A DNA stretch of 64,000 bases from an uncultured Aquimonas sp. (GTDB taxonomy: Bacteria > Pseudomonadota > Gammaproteobacteria > Xanthomonadales > Xanthomonadaceae). The stretch's first letter is position 1, and each line of letters opens with the position of its first letter. The stretch spans positions 1 through 64,000 of the forward strand of contig NZ_CALART010000110.1 of assembly GCF_937888285.1 (NCBI RefSeq), written 5' to 3'. The translations under genes and the position numbers were made by a program. A model generated the notes under the pieces. It made no database searches, was not told the DNA's origin, and saw only the letters and a list, made by a program, of their open reading frames with translations. Positions 25,892 to 37,456 of the stretch are shown here, in pieces.

Positions 25892-26181
25892 TCAAGCGCG
25901 ATCAGCCAATATCCGCGACCAGCGCAGAGGTGCAGCCCGAGCACGCGATTCCGTGGGATCACAGCGCTCCAGCCGGTAGCTGCTGCCCCATGACCAGACC
26001 GAACCGACCAGTTCGTGCAGGTGAGCTTGCGGCTGTACCACTTGCCGATCGCAAAACACTAGGTGCCGTCCGCGTTGGCCGGGCGCACCGGTTTGGTCAT
26101 GCAGCCCGCGAGTGGAACCAGCCCGACTGCCGCCAAGCCGATCAACAGGATTCTGCGTTGCGGAAGTCTGGAGTGGTCCAC
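25892..26181 (-). pseudogene. Decayed copy of the 180-residue lipoprotein gene
   Basis: The reading from GTG at 26181 gives RRILLIGLAAVGLV, lipobox-like PLAGC and MTKPVRPANADGT, then TAG where the intact relative at 59584-60126 has Tyr. It resumes as CFAIGKWYSRKLTCT. The central part is deleted, and the end (ELVGSVWSWGSSYRLER) is in another frame. At least one nonsense change and one deletion/frameshift make it non-functional. Confidence 0.75.
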
Positions 26182-26192
26182 GGCGGTGTTCC

Positions 26193-26567
26193 CTACTTGA
26201 TCGTGAAACGCACCGTGCCCGCCGGTTTACCGGACATGGTGACGACAGCAACGGCCTTGGTGCCCGGGCCGACCTTGAAGCTGCCGGTCGCTTCGAGCTT
26301 GTCGCCGGCTGGCTTCAGCTCGACTTCCTGCTTCTCGGTGCCGGTCAGCAAGGTCAGCTTGGCGCTGGCCTTGGACACGTCGGCCGGTTTGCCGTGGTCG
26401 CGCAGGTGCAACTGGATCGCGGCTGGCTTGGCGACCAGTTCGTAGTCCATGTCCTTGGCCTCGGTGACCACGCCGCCATGTTTGGGCGAATGGTCGTGGC
26501 CGCCGGCAGCGAAGGCCGTGCCGGCCAGGGTCAGGGCAAGGGCGGCGAGGAGGGTTGTCGTCTTCAT
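26193..26567 (-). CDS. Small periplasmic protein of HME-RND clusters (copy 1)
   Basis: 124 residues with a signal peptide ending near GTAFAAGG. A His-containing N-terminus (HDHSPKHGGVV) precedes a beta-rich body ending KLEATGSFKVGPGTKA and GTVRFTIK. A close relative lies at 60146-60523 and a fragment at 51280-51380. Both intact copies stand just downstream of an RND pump gene on the same strand, so it is probably a periplasmic metal-binding or pump accessory protein. No named family recognised. The ATG at 26567 precedes a good signal peptide; the longer frame does not. Confidence 0.7.
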   Translation of the reverse strand: MKTTTLLAALALTLAGTAFAAGGHDHSPKHGGVVTEAKDMDYELVAKPAAIQLHLRDHGKPADVSKASAKLTLLTGTEKQEVELKPAGDKLEATGSFKVGPGTKAVAVVTMSGKPAGTVRFTIK

Positions 26568-26611
26568 GAGAGTCCTTTCAGGGGTTGGAAAACGTTGACA
26601 GAGGGATGGGA

Positions 26612-29731
<3,120 letters not shown>

Positions 29732-29732
29732 G

Positions 29733-30863
29733 TCAGCGCACCTGGTTGATCAAGGTGGCGCCCTGGGTGGCGACCTTGTCGCCGGCCTTCAGGCCAGCGG
29801 TGACCGACACGCTGATGCCGTCCAGCGATTCGGTCGTCACCGTGCGGGGCTCGAACCGTTCCGGCGCAGTCTTGACCCAGACGATGGTCTGATTGGCCGG
29901 GTTCTTCATCAGTGAAGCGACCGGGACCGCCAGCCCCTTGACCTTCTCCTTGGTCTGCACGAAGACACGCACCGGCTGGCCGACGGCCAGGCTGTTGAGG
30001 GCAGCGCCCTGGGCGCGGAAACCCAGCGGCAGCGCCTGCTCGCGCAGGCTGCGCGCGGCACCGATGAACTCCAGCGGCACACGCTGGTTGCCGATGGCCA
30101 GCGTGGCGCTGCCCACATTGGCCGCCAGCGCTGGATCGAAGGCCAGGGCCTCGATGCGCAGGCGGCTCGGGTCGACGATCTCGAACAGCAGCTCGCGGGC
30201 ATCCACCACCTGGCCGGCCACCGCATGGGCCGACGCGATGACGCCGGACACGGGCGCCACCAGGGCTTCACGCGTGGCCAGGCCGCCACCGATCGCGGCA
30301 ATGCGCTCGGCCAGACTGGCGGATTCGCTTTCCGCCGCTTCGATGTCCTTGCGCGGCACGGTGTCCGCCAGTTCCTTCAAGCGGGCCACGCGCTTGTCGG
30401 CCAGCGACTTGGCCGCCCGCAGCTCCGCCAGCTGGGACGACTGGTTGGAGCGTTCAATGGGTGCTGTCGAGGGCACCACGTAGGCCAGCACCTCGCCCTT
30501 GCGCACCGTCTGGCCCGGGTTGGGCAGGCCACGCGGACCGGGCTCGATGCGCCCGGCATTCAGCGGTTGCACCTTGCCCCCGGCGTTCGGGTCCATCAGC
30601 ACCTTGCCGGTGAGTTCCACCGAGCGCGGCAGCTCGGCGTCAACCGTGGCCATGGTGCGCACCCCCAGCTGACGCTGCGCCGGCTTGGGCAGGAACACAC
30701 TGCCGTCGGGCAGGCGCTGCGGGCCATTGGCACTGGGTGCTGCACCGCCGTCGCCATGGTCATGGCCTTCGCCAGCTTGTGCCTGAGGCACCGCGGACAG
30801 CACCATCACGATGCTGGCGATGATGGCCAGCCGCGCGTTGGAAAGGATCAGGGCGCGCTTCAT
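29733..30863 (-). CDS. RND periplasmic adaptor (CzcB-like)
   Basis: 376 residues with a signal/anchor segment (NARLAIIASIVMVLSAVPQA) and a His-rich mature N-terminus (EGHDHGDGG). The adaptor core includes LDAAR-like hairpin helices and barrel segments (APVSGVIASAHAVAGQVVDA, LKAGDKVATQGATLI). It lacks the YHYH-type metal-binding domain seen in the CusB protein of this window. The ATG at 30863 overlaps the upstream stop (ATGA). It should link the inner-membrane pump to the TolC-like channel. Confidence 0.85.
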   Translation of the reverse strand: MKRALILSNARLAIIASIVMVLSAVPQAQAGEGHDHGDGGAAPSANGPQRLPDGSVFLPKPAQRQLGVRTMATVDAELPRSVELTGKVLMDPNAGGKVQPLNAGRIEPGPRGLPNPGQTVRKGEVLAYVVPSTAPIERSNQSSQLAELRAAKSLADKRVARLKELADTVPRKDIEAAESESASLAERIAAIGGGLATREALVAPVSGVIASAHAVAGQVVDARELLFEIVDPSRLRIEALAFDPALAANVGSATLAIGNQRVPLEFIGAARSLREQALPLGFRAQGAALNSLAVGQPVRVFVQTKEKVKGLAVPVASLMKNPANQTIVWVKTAPERFEPRTVTTESLDGISVSVTAGLKAGDKVATQGATLINQVR

Positions 30864-31417
30864 GCGACACCTCCGACACGGGTCTGGCGCGACGACAGCA
30901 CGCGGCGACCGACCGTCAGCAGGATCGCCAGCACGGCGACTCCTCCCGCCGCCCAGCCGGCGTATTCTTTCCACGAGTGGACAGGGGCCGCCTCGTCAGC
31001 GTGTGCGGCTTCGTGGATGTCGAGCTCGCCAGCCAGCAGGTCGGCGTCGGACCCGGCGCTCACCGTGGCGGTGATCGGCAGGACGCCAGGCTTGGGCGCT
31101 TCGGCCAGCACGACCTCGAACTCGTCTGTGCCTTGTTTGGCCGCCTTGAACTTCTTGCCGCCGATCTCGAGTTCGATCTGGGCGTCGGTGACCGGGCTGT
31201 TGTCGGCGGCCCGGTCCAGGTACAGCGTGATCTGCTTGCCGTTGAGCACGCCGACCAGTTCGAACAGGTCCGACACGGCGGCGAACCTGGGCAGGGCGGG
31301 ACCGGTGGCGGTGGGTGCGGCTTCGCCGTGGTCGTGGCCGTCGCCTGCCATTGCAAGTTTGGGGACCAGGATCAGGATCGCAAGAGGAATCGCGACCAGG
31401 GTGTGGAAGGGTTTCAT
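30860..31417 (-). CDS. Exported, C-terminally anchored protein of the second RND operon
   Basis: 185 residues: a signal peptide (LVAIPLAILILVPKLAMA), a His-containing start (GDGHDHGE), a beta-rich domain (GKQITLYLDRAADNSPVTDA), and a C-terminal membrane helix (WAAGGVAVLAILLTV) with a short basic tail. The layout suggests a periplasmic domain tied to the inner membrane. It sits between the TolC-like and adaptor genes, with an ATGA overlap to the latter. I recognise no named family; the context suggests a pump accessory or metal-binding subunit. Confidence 0.65.
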   Translation of the reverse strand: MKPFHTLVAIPLAILILVPKLAMAGDGHDHGEAAPTATGPALPRFAAVSDLFELVGVLNGKQITLYLDRAADNSPVTDAQIELEIGGKKFKAAKQGTDEFEVVLAEAPKPGVLPITATVSAGSDADLLAGELDIHEAAHADEAAPVHSWKEYAGWAAGGVAVLAILLTVGRRVLSSRQTRVGGVA

Positions 31418-31479
31418 GGGAGGATGTCCGGAAGAGGTGTTCGGTAGGGCGTCGTTTGGCTTCATCGCGGCTGCGGGCT

Positions 31480-32775
31480 TCACTGCGGCAACAAGCCGAG
31501 CGCCTGGCGCCATGCGGAGATGGCGGCTGCGAGCTCGATGCGGCTGCGTGCAGCCTGGCGATCGGCCTCGGCCGCTTCGGCCTCGATGCGCAGCCGGGTC
31601 GGCAGATCGGTCTCGCCCAGCCGGAAGGACTTGTCGAAGAAGCCGCGGGACTCGCGCGCCAGTTGTGCGCGGCGCTCGGCCGCTGCCAACTGCAGTCTGG
31701 CCGAATCGGTGCGTGCCTTGGCCGAGTCGCGTTCACCCGCCAGCCGGGCCCGCTCCAGGTTCAACTGCGCCTGCAACTCGATGGTCTCGGCCCGCGCAGC
31801 CGCCGTGCGCGCGTCGTGACGCGGACCCGCCCCGAACGGAATGCGCACGCCGACCGTGAAGGTCTGTTGCCAGGCTTCACCCGAGGCACCACGGTCACGC
31901 GTGGTGGCGATCATCAGTTCAGGGTTGGCGCGCGACTGCGTCGCCGCCAGGGCCGCCACGCCTTCGGCCACCAAGGCGCGGTCCTTCAGCGCCAGCAACT
32001 CGCCGTGCGTGTCCATGTCCGTTGCCGCAGCGCCAGGCTCCGGCTCGGCGATGAGATCCGCCGGGCCGGCTGTGAGCGCCTGGCCGGGCGACGCCACCAG
32101 CGTGCGCAGGGACTGCTCGGCCACGATCACGGCGGCTTGCGCCTGCGCCACCGTCGCCTGGGCGGCAGCCACGGCGCCATCGGCCTGGTGCTGGTCGGCC
32201 TGTGCCAGATCGCCGGCCTTGAGCCGTTTGCCCACATCGGCCGCGATCCGTTGCGCGTTGTCGAGCTGGCCCTGTGCGGTGGCGGCATCGGCACGCGCGC
32301 GTTGCCAGTTCCACCAGGCCTCACGCACCGCGGCGGCCACACGCAGCTGGGCTGCGGTGGTGCGGCTTTCGACAGCACGGCCTTCGGCCTGCGCCAGTGC
32401 CTGGCTGCGCCCGCGTTCGCCGGGCAGCCACAGCGGGATCGCGAGGCCTGCTTCGTATTCGCGTGTGCCGAGATTGCGGTTCAGGCGGTCGGTCTTGCCG
32501 GTCACCTCCACCGCCACGGGCTCGGGTGTCCAGGACTGCGCGGCTTGCTGCTGTGCCCGGGCTGCGTCCCGGCGGGCCGCCAGGGCCGCGAGTTCGGGTT
32601 GGCGCGCCCATGCCGCTTCGAAGGCCTGGCTCAGCGTCAACCCTTCGGGTTTCGCCGTGGTTTGGGCCCACGCACCCGCTGCGACAGCGTTCAGCGCAAA
32701 TGCAACGGCAAGGGCCAGCGTGGCGCTGGCGGTCGTTCGCCAGCGTGCGTGCGTGATGATATTTCGTCGGTGCAT
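31480..32775 (-). CDS. TolC-family outer-membrane channel (CzcC-like)
   Basis: 431 residues with a signal peptide ending near AAGAWAQT and two efflux repeats (LTLSQAFEAAWARQPELAAL; FRLGETDLPTRLRIEAEA). The ATG at 32775 has GGAG six bases upstream. It lies between czcI and the anchored protein, on the same strand, and is the outer-membrane part of the second pump. A gap of 142 bp separates it from czcI. Confidence 0.87.
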   Translation of the reverse strand: MHRRNIITHARWRTTASATLALAVAFALNAVAAGAWAQTTAKPEGLTLSQAFEAAWARQPELAALAARRDAARAQQQAAQSWTPEPVAVEVTGKTDRLNRNLGTREYEAGLAIPLWLPGERGRSQALAQAEGRAVESRTTAAQLRVAAAVREAWWNWQRARADAATAQGQLDNAQRIAADVGKRLKAGDLAQADQHQADGAVAAAQATVAQAQAAVIVAEQSLRTLVASPGQALTAGPADLIAEPEPGAAATDMDTHGELLALKDRALVAEGVAALAATQSRANPELMIATTRDRGASGEAWQQTFTVGVRIPFGAGPRHDARTAAARAETIELQAQLNLERARLAGERDSAKARTDSARLQLAAAERRAQLARESRGFFDKSFRLGETDLPTRLRIEAEAAEADRQAARSRIELAAAISAWRQALGLLPQ

Positions 32776-32917
32776 CCGATGCTCCAGGGTTGAGGACAAC
32801 TCACGGGAGATCGGCAAGGGCGACCCAGCAGGTCGCGTCGCGGCTGAGCGGCCGTCGACGACGGCACGCGGTCAGGCGCGAACGGGCTTCAGGAAGAAGA
32901 AGTGGCCGCCTCGCCGA

Positions 32918-33280
32918 TCAGGCGAGGGGTGCCCACTGAGGGCGCTCGGGCGGGCTGTGCGTCAGAGTGCGCACGGTACCTTCGGCCAGCGTGACCGGAT
33001 GCGAGGCCACTGCGAGCGGCATCAACCCATCGCCGTGTGCGGGCATCTCCGAGCAGCTGCCATGGCAATGTCCACAGTCGTGGTCGCTGCTACCCAAGGT
33101 CTCACCGGCCACGTCGTCACTGTCCTGGTCCACGATTGCATCGCCATCATGCTGGTGCTCGTGGTGTCCGAAGTGCTGCGCCTGCGCATCGCTTTCGTGC
33201 CCGCAATAGCTTGCCACTGCAGCCCAGGTGAACTGGAACGGCAGCAAGGCGAGCAAAGCAATGGCGAACCAACGACGCAT
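32918..33280 (-). CDS. czcI: CzcI-like exported regulator/metal-binding protein
   Basis: 120 residues. The N-terminus MRRWFAIALLALLPFQFTWA followed by AVASYCGHE is typical of CzcI. The mature part is His/Asp-rich (HFGHHEHQHDGD, DHDCGHCHGSC). CzcI is the first gene of czc operons and is thought to modulate their expression from the periplasm. It heads this reverse-strand operon. An operator-like sequence lies at 33288-33306. Confidence 0.82.
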   Translation of the reverse strand: MRRWFAIALLALLPFQFTWAAVASYCGHESDAQAQHFGHHEHQHDGDAIVDQDSDDVAGETLGSSDHDCGHCHGSCSEMPAHGDGLMPLAVASHPVTLAEGTVRTLTHSPPERPQWAPLA

Positions 33281-33287
33281 GCGGAAT

Positions 33288-33306
33288 AGTCTAGCAGCTA
33301 CAGGGT
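33288..33306 (-). promoter_or_regulatory. Operator-like sequence before czcI
   Basis: AGTCTAGCAGCTACAGGGT shares the half-site CTACAGGGTTT with the cadA operator at 17239-17269, but its left half is two bases closer. It ends 8 bp before the czcI ATG. It may be a CadR-type site or a chance match. Confidence 0.25.
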
Positions 33307-33514
33307 TTGGGGCGAGCGAGTGGGTTCAATGCAGTGCGGCACTTCACCGCATTTCGGCACGCACGTGACGGAATTAGGCGTTCTTGGACGGCGATCAATC
33401 GCGTTGCAGGCAAGCCTGGCCAGGATGCCGTGAGCAAGCCGTCCCGACCGACTCTGCGCTCTTGGCGATTCCTCCCCGCCTGGGATGAGTTTTCGACCCG
33501 GCGTGCGAGACCAC

Positions 33515-33595
33515 GGCACGCCGCTGCGCGACTTCGGGCAAGCACAATTGAAGGCGCTGGTCGACCAAGAGATCGAGGGGGCCAAAGTACCGTGA
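33515..33595 (+). pseudogene. Remnant of the 3' end of a dsbA-like gene (2)
   Basis: In frame it reads GTPLRDFGQAQLKALVDQEI and ends GAKVP-stop, nearly the same as the C-terminus of the gene at 21303-21959. Nothing upstream matches that gene, so only the last 27 codons remain. The final stop overlaps the GTG of the next small frame. Confidence 0.75.
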
Positions 33596-33738
33596 CAGCG
33601 CGGTGTTGCCGGACGTGCCATCTTGCTGTGCCAACCGGGTTTGCCCGTTGTCTGGATGGCCCCAAGCGCGTGCGATGCGAGGACTGCGGCCGCCGTTGGA
33701 GCGCAAGCCGGGTAAGCTGTGCCGACAGCGCGGCCTGA
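33592..33738 (+). CDS. Possible 48-residue zinc-ribbon protein
   Basis: GTG at 33592 opens a frame with CRTCH and, after 17 residues, CEDCGRRW, a plausible four-cysteine zinc ribbon. It ends 36 bp before the TelA gene on the same strand. It has no strong ribosome binding site and the upstream DNA is a gene remnant, so it could be a relic. The Cys pattern and position are the only support. Confidence 0.35.
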   Translation: MTARCCRTCHLAVPTGFARCLDGPKRVRCEDCGRRWSASRVSCADSAA

Positions 33739-33774
33739 CTGGGGAGTCCCGACCGGTCATCAGAGGAGAAACTC

Positions 33775-34950
33775 ATGAAACCCACCACTTTCCCGACTGC
33801 GGTAGCCACTGCAGTACCCACCCCCGCGCAGGAGTTGCTGGTGCAAGCACCCTTGGACACTGGGGCCATCGCTTTGCGGCCCGAGCAGGTGCCGCAAGCC
33901 GAGCAGGCACTGGCCGCGCTCGACTTCGCGGCCATTCCGTCCGGCGACATCATCAAGATCGGCCTGGGTGCCGAACAGGCGCTGCAAAAGACGCTGGACG
34001 GCTTTCTGGCCCGGCTCGACACGAAGACGGCGTCCAAAGTGTTCGCGCTTTTCGGGCGCCTTGAGAAAGGTGTCGATGACGCCAAGCTGCCTGAAATCCT
34101 GGAGAAGATTCAGGAAGGCGAGGATCCGGGGTTCTTCGCCGGCCTGTTCGCCAAGTTCACCGGCCGCAAGCCCGAAGAGGCCTTCAGCGAGTTCATGCAG
34201 GAGGTCGGCGATTTGATCTCGAGCCGGACGCGCACGTTGGCCGACGAGATGGGCCGCCTGGAGGGCGAACTGTCGAAGGAAATGAAGACGCTGTTTGGCG
34301 AACTGCAGGCGCTGGAGAGCCTGAAGCAGTCGTACGGCACGCACTTCGCCAGCTTCACCGTCGATGCCGCCGTGGCGCGGGCGTTTCTCGAAAAGGCTCG
34401 GCAGGTGGTGGCTGAGCAGACCGCGGCCGCCAGCCCCGCCGACATGACAGCACAGGCTCGGCTGCGCGAGCTGCAGGACAAGCTCAGGCTGCTGGAAAGC
34501 CGGGCCCTCGCGCTTGAAGGCACCTACACGCGGCTGCCGGCCGATCAGATGGTGATCCAGCAGATCGAGGCCGCCGGCATCGCGACGCTGCAGGAGACCG
34601 CCACCACGGTGTCCTCGCGTTTTGCGTCGATCAAGATGACCTTGCTGGCCATCCACGGCGCATTCGCCGTCAAGTCGGTGCAGCAGATCGCCGAGCGCCA
34701 GGCGCGCCTGGACCAGCAATTGACGCAGTTGCGCGGCCAGGCCACCAAGGACGTGGCCGTCGCCGCGGCCAGGGCGCCCGGTGACAACCGTGTCGCACAG
34801 GCACAGCAGATCGCCGCGATCATCACGCAGACGCGCGAGATCCACGATCTGGTCGAAGCCGCCAAGCAGGAGACCGAAGCGAAGTTCGAGACGGCGCGGC
34901 AGATGTTCGAGCAGTCGCGGGCCGAGCTCGTGGCGCTGCGCAAGGCATAA
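33775..34950 (+). CDS. telA: TelA/KlaA-family toxic anion resistance protein
   Basis: 391 residues, soluble and strongly helical with coiled-coil stretches. TelA-type segments include MEQEVGDLI-like context (FMQEVGDLISSRTRTLADEM), KLRLLESRALALEGTYTRLP and MTLLAIHGAFAVKSVQQIAE. TelA proteins are linked to tellurite and other toxic anion resistance, by an unknown mechanism. It opens a four-gene cluster with TerD-like, TelA-like and VWA proteins; the gaps are 18, 4 and 13 bp, so it is an operon. Confidence 0.82.
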   Translation: MKPTTFPTAVATAVPTPAQELLVQAPLDTGAIALRPEQVPQAEQALAALDFAAIPSGDIIKIGLGAEQALQKTLDGFLARLDTKTASKVFALFGRLEKGVDDAKLPEILEKIQEGEDPGFFAGLFAKFTGRKPEEAFSEFMQEVGDLISSRTRTLADEMGRLEGELSKEMKTLFGELQALESLKQSYGTHFASFTVDAAVARAFLEKARQVVAEQTAAASPADMTAQARLRELQDKLRLLESRALALEGTYTRLPADQMVIQQIEAAGIATLQETATTVSSRFASIKMTLLAIHGAFAVKSVQQIAERQARLDQQLTQLRGQATKDVAVAAARAPGDNRVAQAQQIAAIITQTREIHDLVEAAKQETEAKFETARQMFEQSRAELVALRKA

Positions 34951-34968
34951 CAACGATCTGGAGAAACC

Positions 34969-35631
34969 ATGCTCACACTGACCCTTGACAAGCCCGGCGC
35001 CGCGCCGGCCCGCAAGCTGCAACTCTCGCTCAGCAAGGGCGCCGCGTTCAAGGTGACCGTCGCATGGCGGTGCGACGCCAGCCACCAGGACGACATCGAC
35101 ATCCACGCGCTCGAGGCCCGCAACGGCGGCAGCGGCGCCAAGGTCACGGCGCTCGAAGAGATCCTGTCGACCTACAACACGACGAAGATGAGCCCGAAGA
35201 CCGGCGTGCTGCCCACCGCGGCCGATGGCTCCTTCGCCACGCCTTCGGGCGGGCTGCGGCACTCCGGCGACGTGCGGGTGCAGGGCAACACCGAAACCAT
35301 CGTCATCGATGGCGCGAAACTGCCGGCGGGCGTGAACGAGATCCCGCTCTTCGCCACCGTCCACAAGGCCGAACACGGCGCCGGGCACGACGAAGGCTCC
35401 GAGGACGAGGCCGAGGACGAGGCGGCCTTCGCCGACATCGAGGTCTGCACCGTCACCATCGCCGACGAAAGCGGGCGCGAGCTGGGCGCCTACCAGCTGT
35501 CCAAGGAGTTCGGCGAGTTCAACGTCGTGCAGCTGGGCAGCGTCATGCACGGCGACAACGGCTGGGAGTACGCGCCCGTCGGTCGCGGCTTCACGGGCAC
35601 GTTCAACGACGTGCTGGGCCACTTCTCCTGA
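34969..35631 (+). CDS. TerD-family protein
   Basis: 220 residues with the TerD beta-sandwich features: FKVTVAWRCDASHQDDIDIH, FATPSGGLRHSGD, ETIVIDGAKLPAGVNEIPLF, and the end YAPVGRGFTGTFNDVLGHF. An acidic insert (DEGSEDEAEDEAA) lies near residues 142-154. TerD proteins bind calcium and belong to membrane-linked stress complexes. A ribosome binding site (CTGGAGA) precedes the ATG at 34969. Confidence 0.85.
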   Translation: MLTLTLDKPGAAPARKLQLSLSKGAAFKVTVAWRCDASHQDDIDIHALEARNGGSGAKVTALEEILSTYNTTKMSPKTGVLPTAADGSFATPSGGLRHSGDVRVQGNTETIVIDGAKLPAGVNEIPLFATVHKAEHGAGHDEGSEDEAEDEAAFADIEVCTVTIADESGRELGAYQLSKEFGEFNVVQLGSVMHGDNGWEYAPVGRGFTGTFNDVLGHFS

Positions 35632-35635
35632 AAGC

Positions 35636-36637
35636 TTGGCCGTGCCGCCCGCGAAGGACAAGTTGCGCCCGACGGTCATCGGCGCTTCAGGCGCTTCGCC
35701 GCGCAACCCTGCGCTGAGCGTGCCGCCGGCGCACGACATGCCGTCGCCGGCGCGTCATGCATCTGCTGTCGCGCCGGTAGTGCAGCCGCCGGTGGTGCGG
35801 CAGCCGACAGCCATTCCGGGCGCCGCACGCACGCGGATCGAAGTGACCGCGCGCGATCTGCAGGCGTTGTCGCCGGGGGCTGATGCCGGGGTGTACCAGC
35901 AGGCGCGGGCGCTGGTCGGCACCTTCGTCGTCGCCAAGGCCTCGCAGCGCAAGGCGATCCTTTGGGGCCACGAGCTGCAGAAGTCGCACGGAGAACTCGT
36001 CGCCGAGATGCTGGCCCTGGCGCGCAGCCCGGTGCTGCGCCAGGTGCAGGCTTACCTCACGCGGATGATGGACATCCTGGGATCGATCGACCTGATGGCC
36101 GCCTGCGGACACAGCGGCGACGGTGTCGTTGGGCGGCTGTTCCAGGGCATCAACCGCCGCATCGACACGCCGGGCGAACTGGCCAAGGCCCAAGCCGAGC
36201 TGGAGCAGCTGCTGGCGCTCATGGGTGGGGCGCTCGACCCCCTGCTGGACCTGAAGGACCGGCTGCTGCGCCTTTCCGGGTCGATGGAGGAGACCGCGAC
36301 TCAGGTCGAGGCCGCGGCCATCGGCGCGCTGTTCCTGTCCGAGCGCTTGCGCCAGGACGACGCCGCACTGGCGCAGTGCTTTGCCGAGCGCAGCATGAGT
36401 CTGACGCAGACCCTGGCGCAGATGCGGCAGGCCGGCTCGACGCGGGACTTGCAGATCGAGCAGCCGATCCGTCTGATCGGCGCCATCCAGAACGTGGCGC
36501 TGGTCGTGATGCCGGCGTTCATCGGCAGCATCGCGTCCATCACCACCCTCGGCGCCACGAAGACCACCGTCTCGCAGACCGAAGCCGGCGAGCTGGCCTA
36601 TCGGCTGCGCGACATCATCAACCAGTTGAAACCCTGA
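35636..36637 (+). CDS. Helical TelA-like protein of the Ter cluster
   Basis: 333 residues. A Pro/Ala-rich N-terminus of about 65 residues precedes a helical body (HELQKSHGELVAEMLALARS, LLALMGGALDPLLDLKDRLL) resembling TelA in character. The start may be the TTG at 35636 or the GTG at 35642; neither has a strong ribosome binding site. It lies 4 bp after the TerD-like stop, so translation is probably coupled. The exact family is uncertain. Confidence 0.6.
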   Translation: MAVPPAKDKLRPTVIGASGASPRNPALSVPPAHDMPSPARHASAVAPVVQPPVVRQPTAIPGAARTRIEVTARDLQALSPGADAGVYQQARALVGTFVVAKASQRKAILWGHELQKSHGELVAEMLALARSPVLRQVQAYLTRMMDILGSIDLMAACGHSGDGVVGRLFQGINRRIDTPGELAKAQAELEQLLALMGGALDPLLDLKDRLLRLSGSMEETATQVEAAAIGALFLSERLRQDDAALAQCFAERSMSLTQTLAQMRQAGSTRDLQIEQPIRLIGAIQNVALVVMPAFIGSIASITTLGATKTTVSQTEAGELAYRLRDIINQLKP

Positions 36638-36650
36638 ACCAGGAGCCCGC

Positions 36651-37448
36651 ATGAACAGCAAACTCACACTCAATCTGGACAAGTCGGCCAACGCGCTGCG
36701 GCTGGCGCTGGACAAGGCCGGCGTGGTGGCCAGCGTGAAGGCGGAAACCGCCGCCATCATCGACGTCTCGGGCTCGTTCGAGCACGAGCACGAAGAGGGC
36801 ACCACCAGCATCCTGCTTGAGCGGCTGGTGCCCTACTGCATGGTGCTCGACCCCGACCGCAAGATGGACGTCTTCACCTTCAGCGCGGGCGAGGACAGCG
36901 CGCATTACGTGGGCGTTGTGACGCCCGACGATGCGCGTGACTACATCACGCGCAACATCGTCGAACGGGTGCCCGGCTGGAACGGCGGCACGACCTACAG
37001 CTTCGTGCTCGAGCGCGCACTCGAGCACTTCGGCTGGAAAACGTGCGAGGAGGCCCACCGCTCGGCCCAGGGCGCCGGCTTTCTGAGTCGTCTGTTCGGC
37101 TGGTCGCCGAGCGGGCAGGTGCACCAGCACGGCACCCCGCACACCCACGACAAGCGGCGCTCGCTGGTGCTCTTCATCACCGACGGCGAAAACGACGGCA
37201 GTGACGAGGCGCGCACCATGCGTGTTCTCGAGGAATCGCAACAGCGCGGCGACCAGGTCTACTTCCTGTTCATCGGCGCCTGCGAGGACAAGGGCGTCAC
37301 CTTCGAGTTCGTACAGAAGATTGCTCGCCGGTTCAAGAACACCGGCGTGGTCGTGATCCGCGATCTGGAAGCCTTTGTCGCGCAGTCGGACGAGGAGCTC
37401 AACGCCACGCTGCTGGGCCCCGAGCTCGTTGAATGGCTCAAGTCGTAG
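36651..37448 (+). CDS. VWA-domain protein (TerF/TerY-like)
   Basis: 265 residues. The von Willebrand A metal-binding motif appears as IIDVSGSFEHE (D-x-S-G-S), with NGGTTYSFVLERAL and FITDGENDGS completing the fold. The N-terminus (LTLNLDKSANALRLALDKAG) resembles TerF-type proteins. VWA proteins of Ter clusters are proposed to build complexes with TerD. A good ribosome binding site (AGGAG) lies before 36651. Its 3' end abuts the next gene. Confidence 0.8.
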   Translation: MNSKLTLNLDKSANALRLALDKAGVVASVKAETAAIIDVSGSFEHEHEEGTTSILLERLVPYCMVLDPDRKMDVFTFSAGEDSAHYVGVVTPDDARDYITRNIVERVPGWNGGTTYSFVLERALEHFGWKTCEEAHRSAQGAGFLSRLFGWSPSGQVHQHGTPHTHDKRRSLVLFITDGENDGSDEARTMRVLEESQQRGDQVYFLFIGACEDKGVTFEFVQKIARRFKNTGVVVIRDLEAFVAQSDEELNATLLGPELVEWLKS

Positions 37449-37456
37449 CCGCCAGG

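Noticed and set aside
33760..35739. 659-codon reverse frame
   Set aside because: Antisense to the telA and terD-like genes, which have recognisable families and ribosome binding sites.
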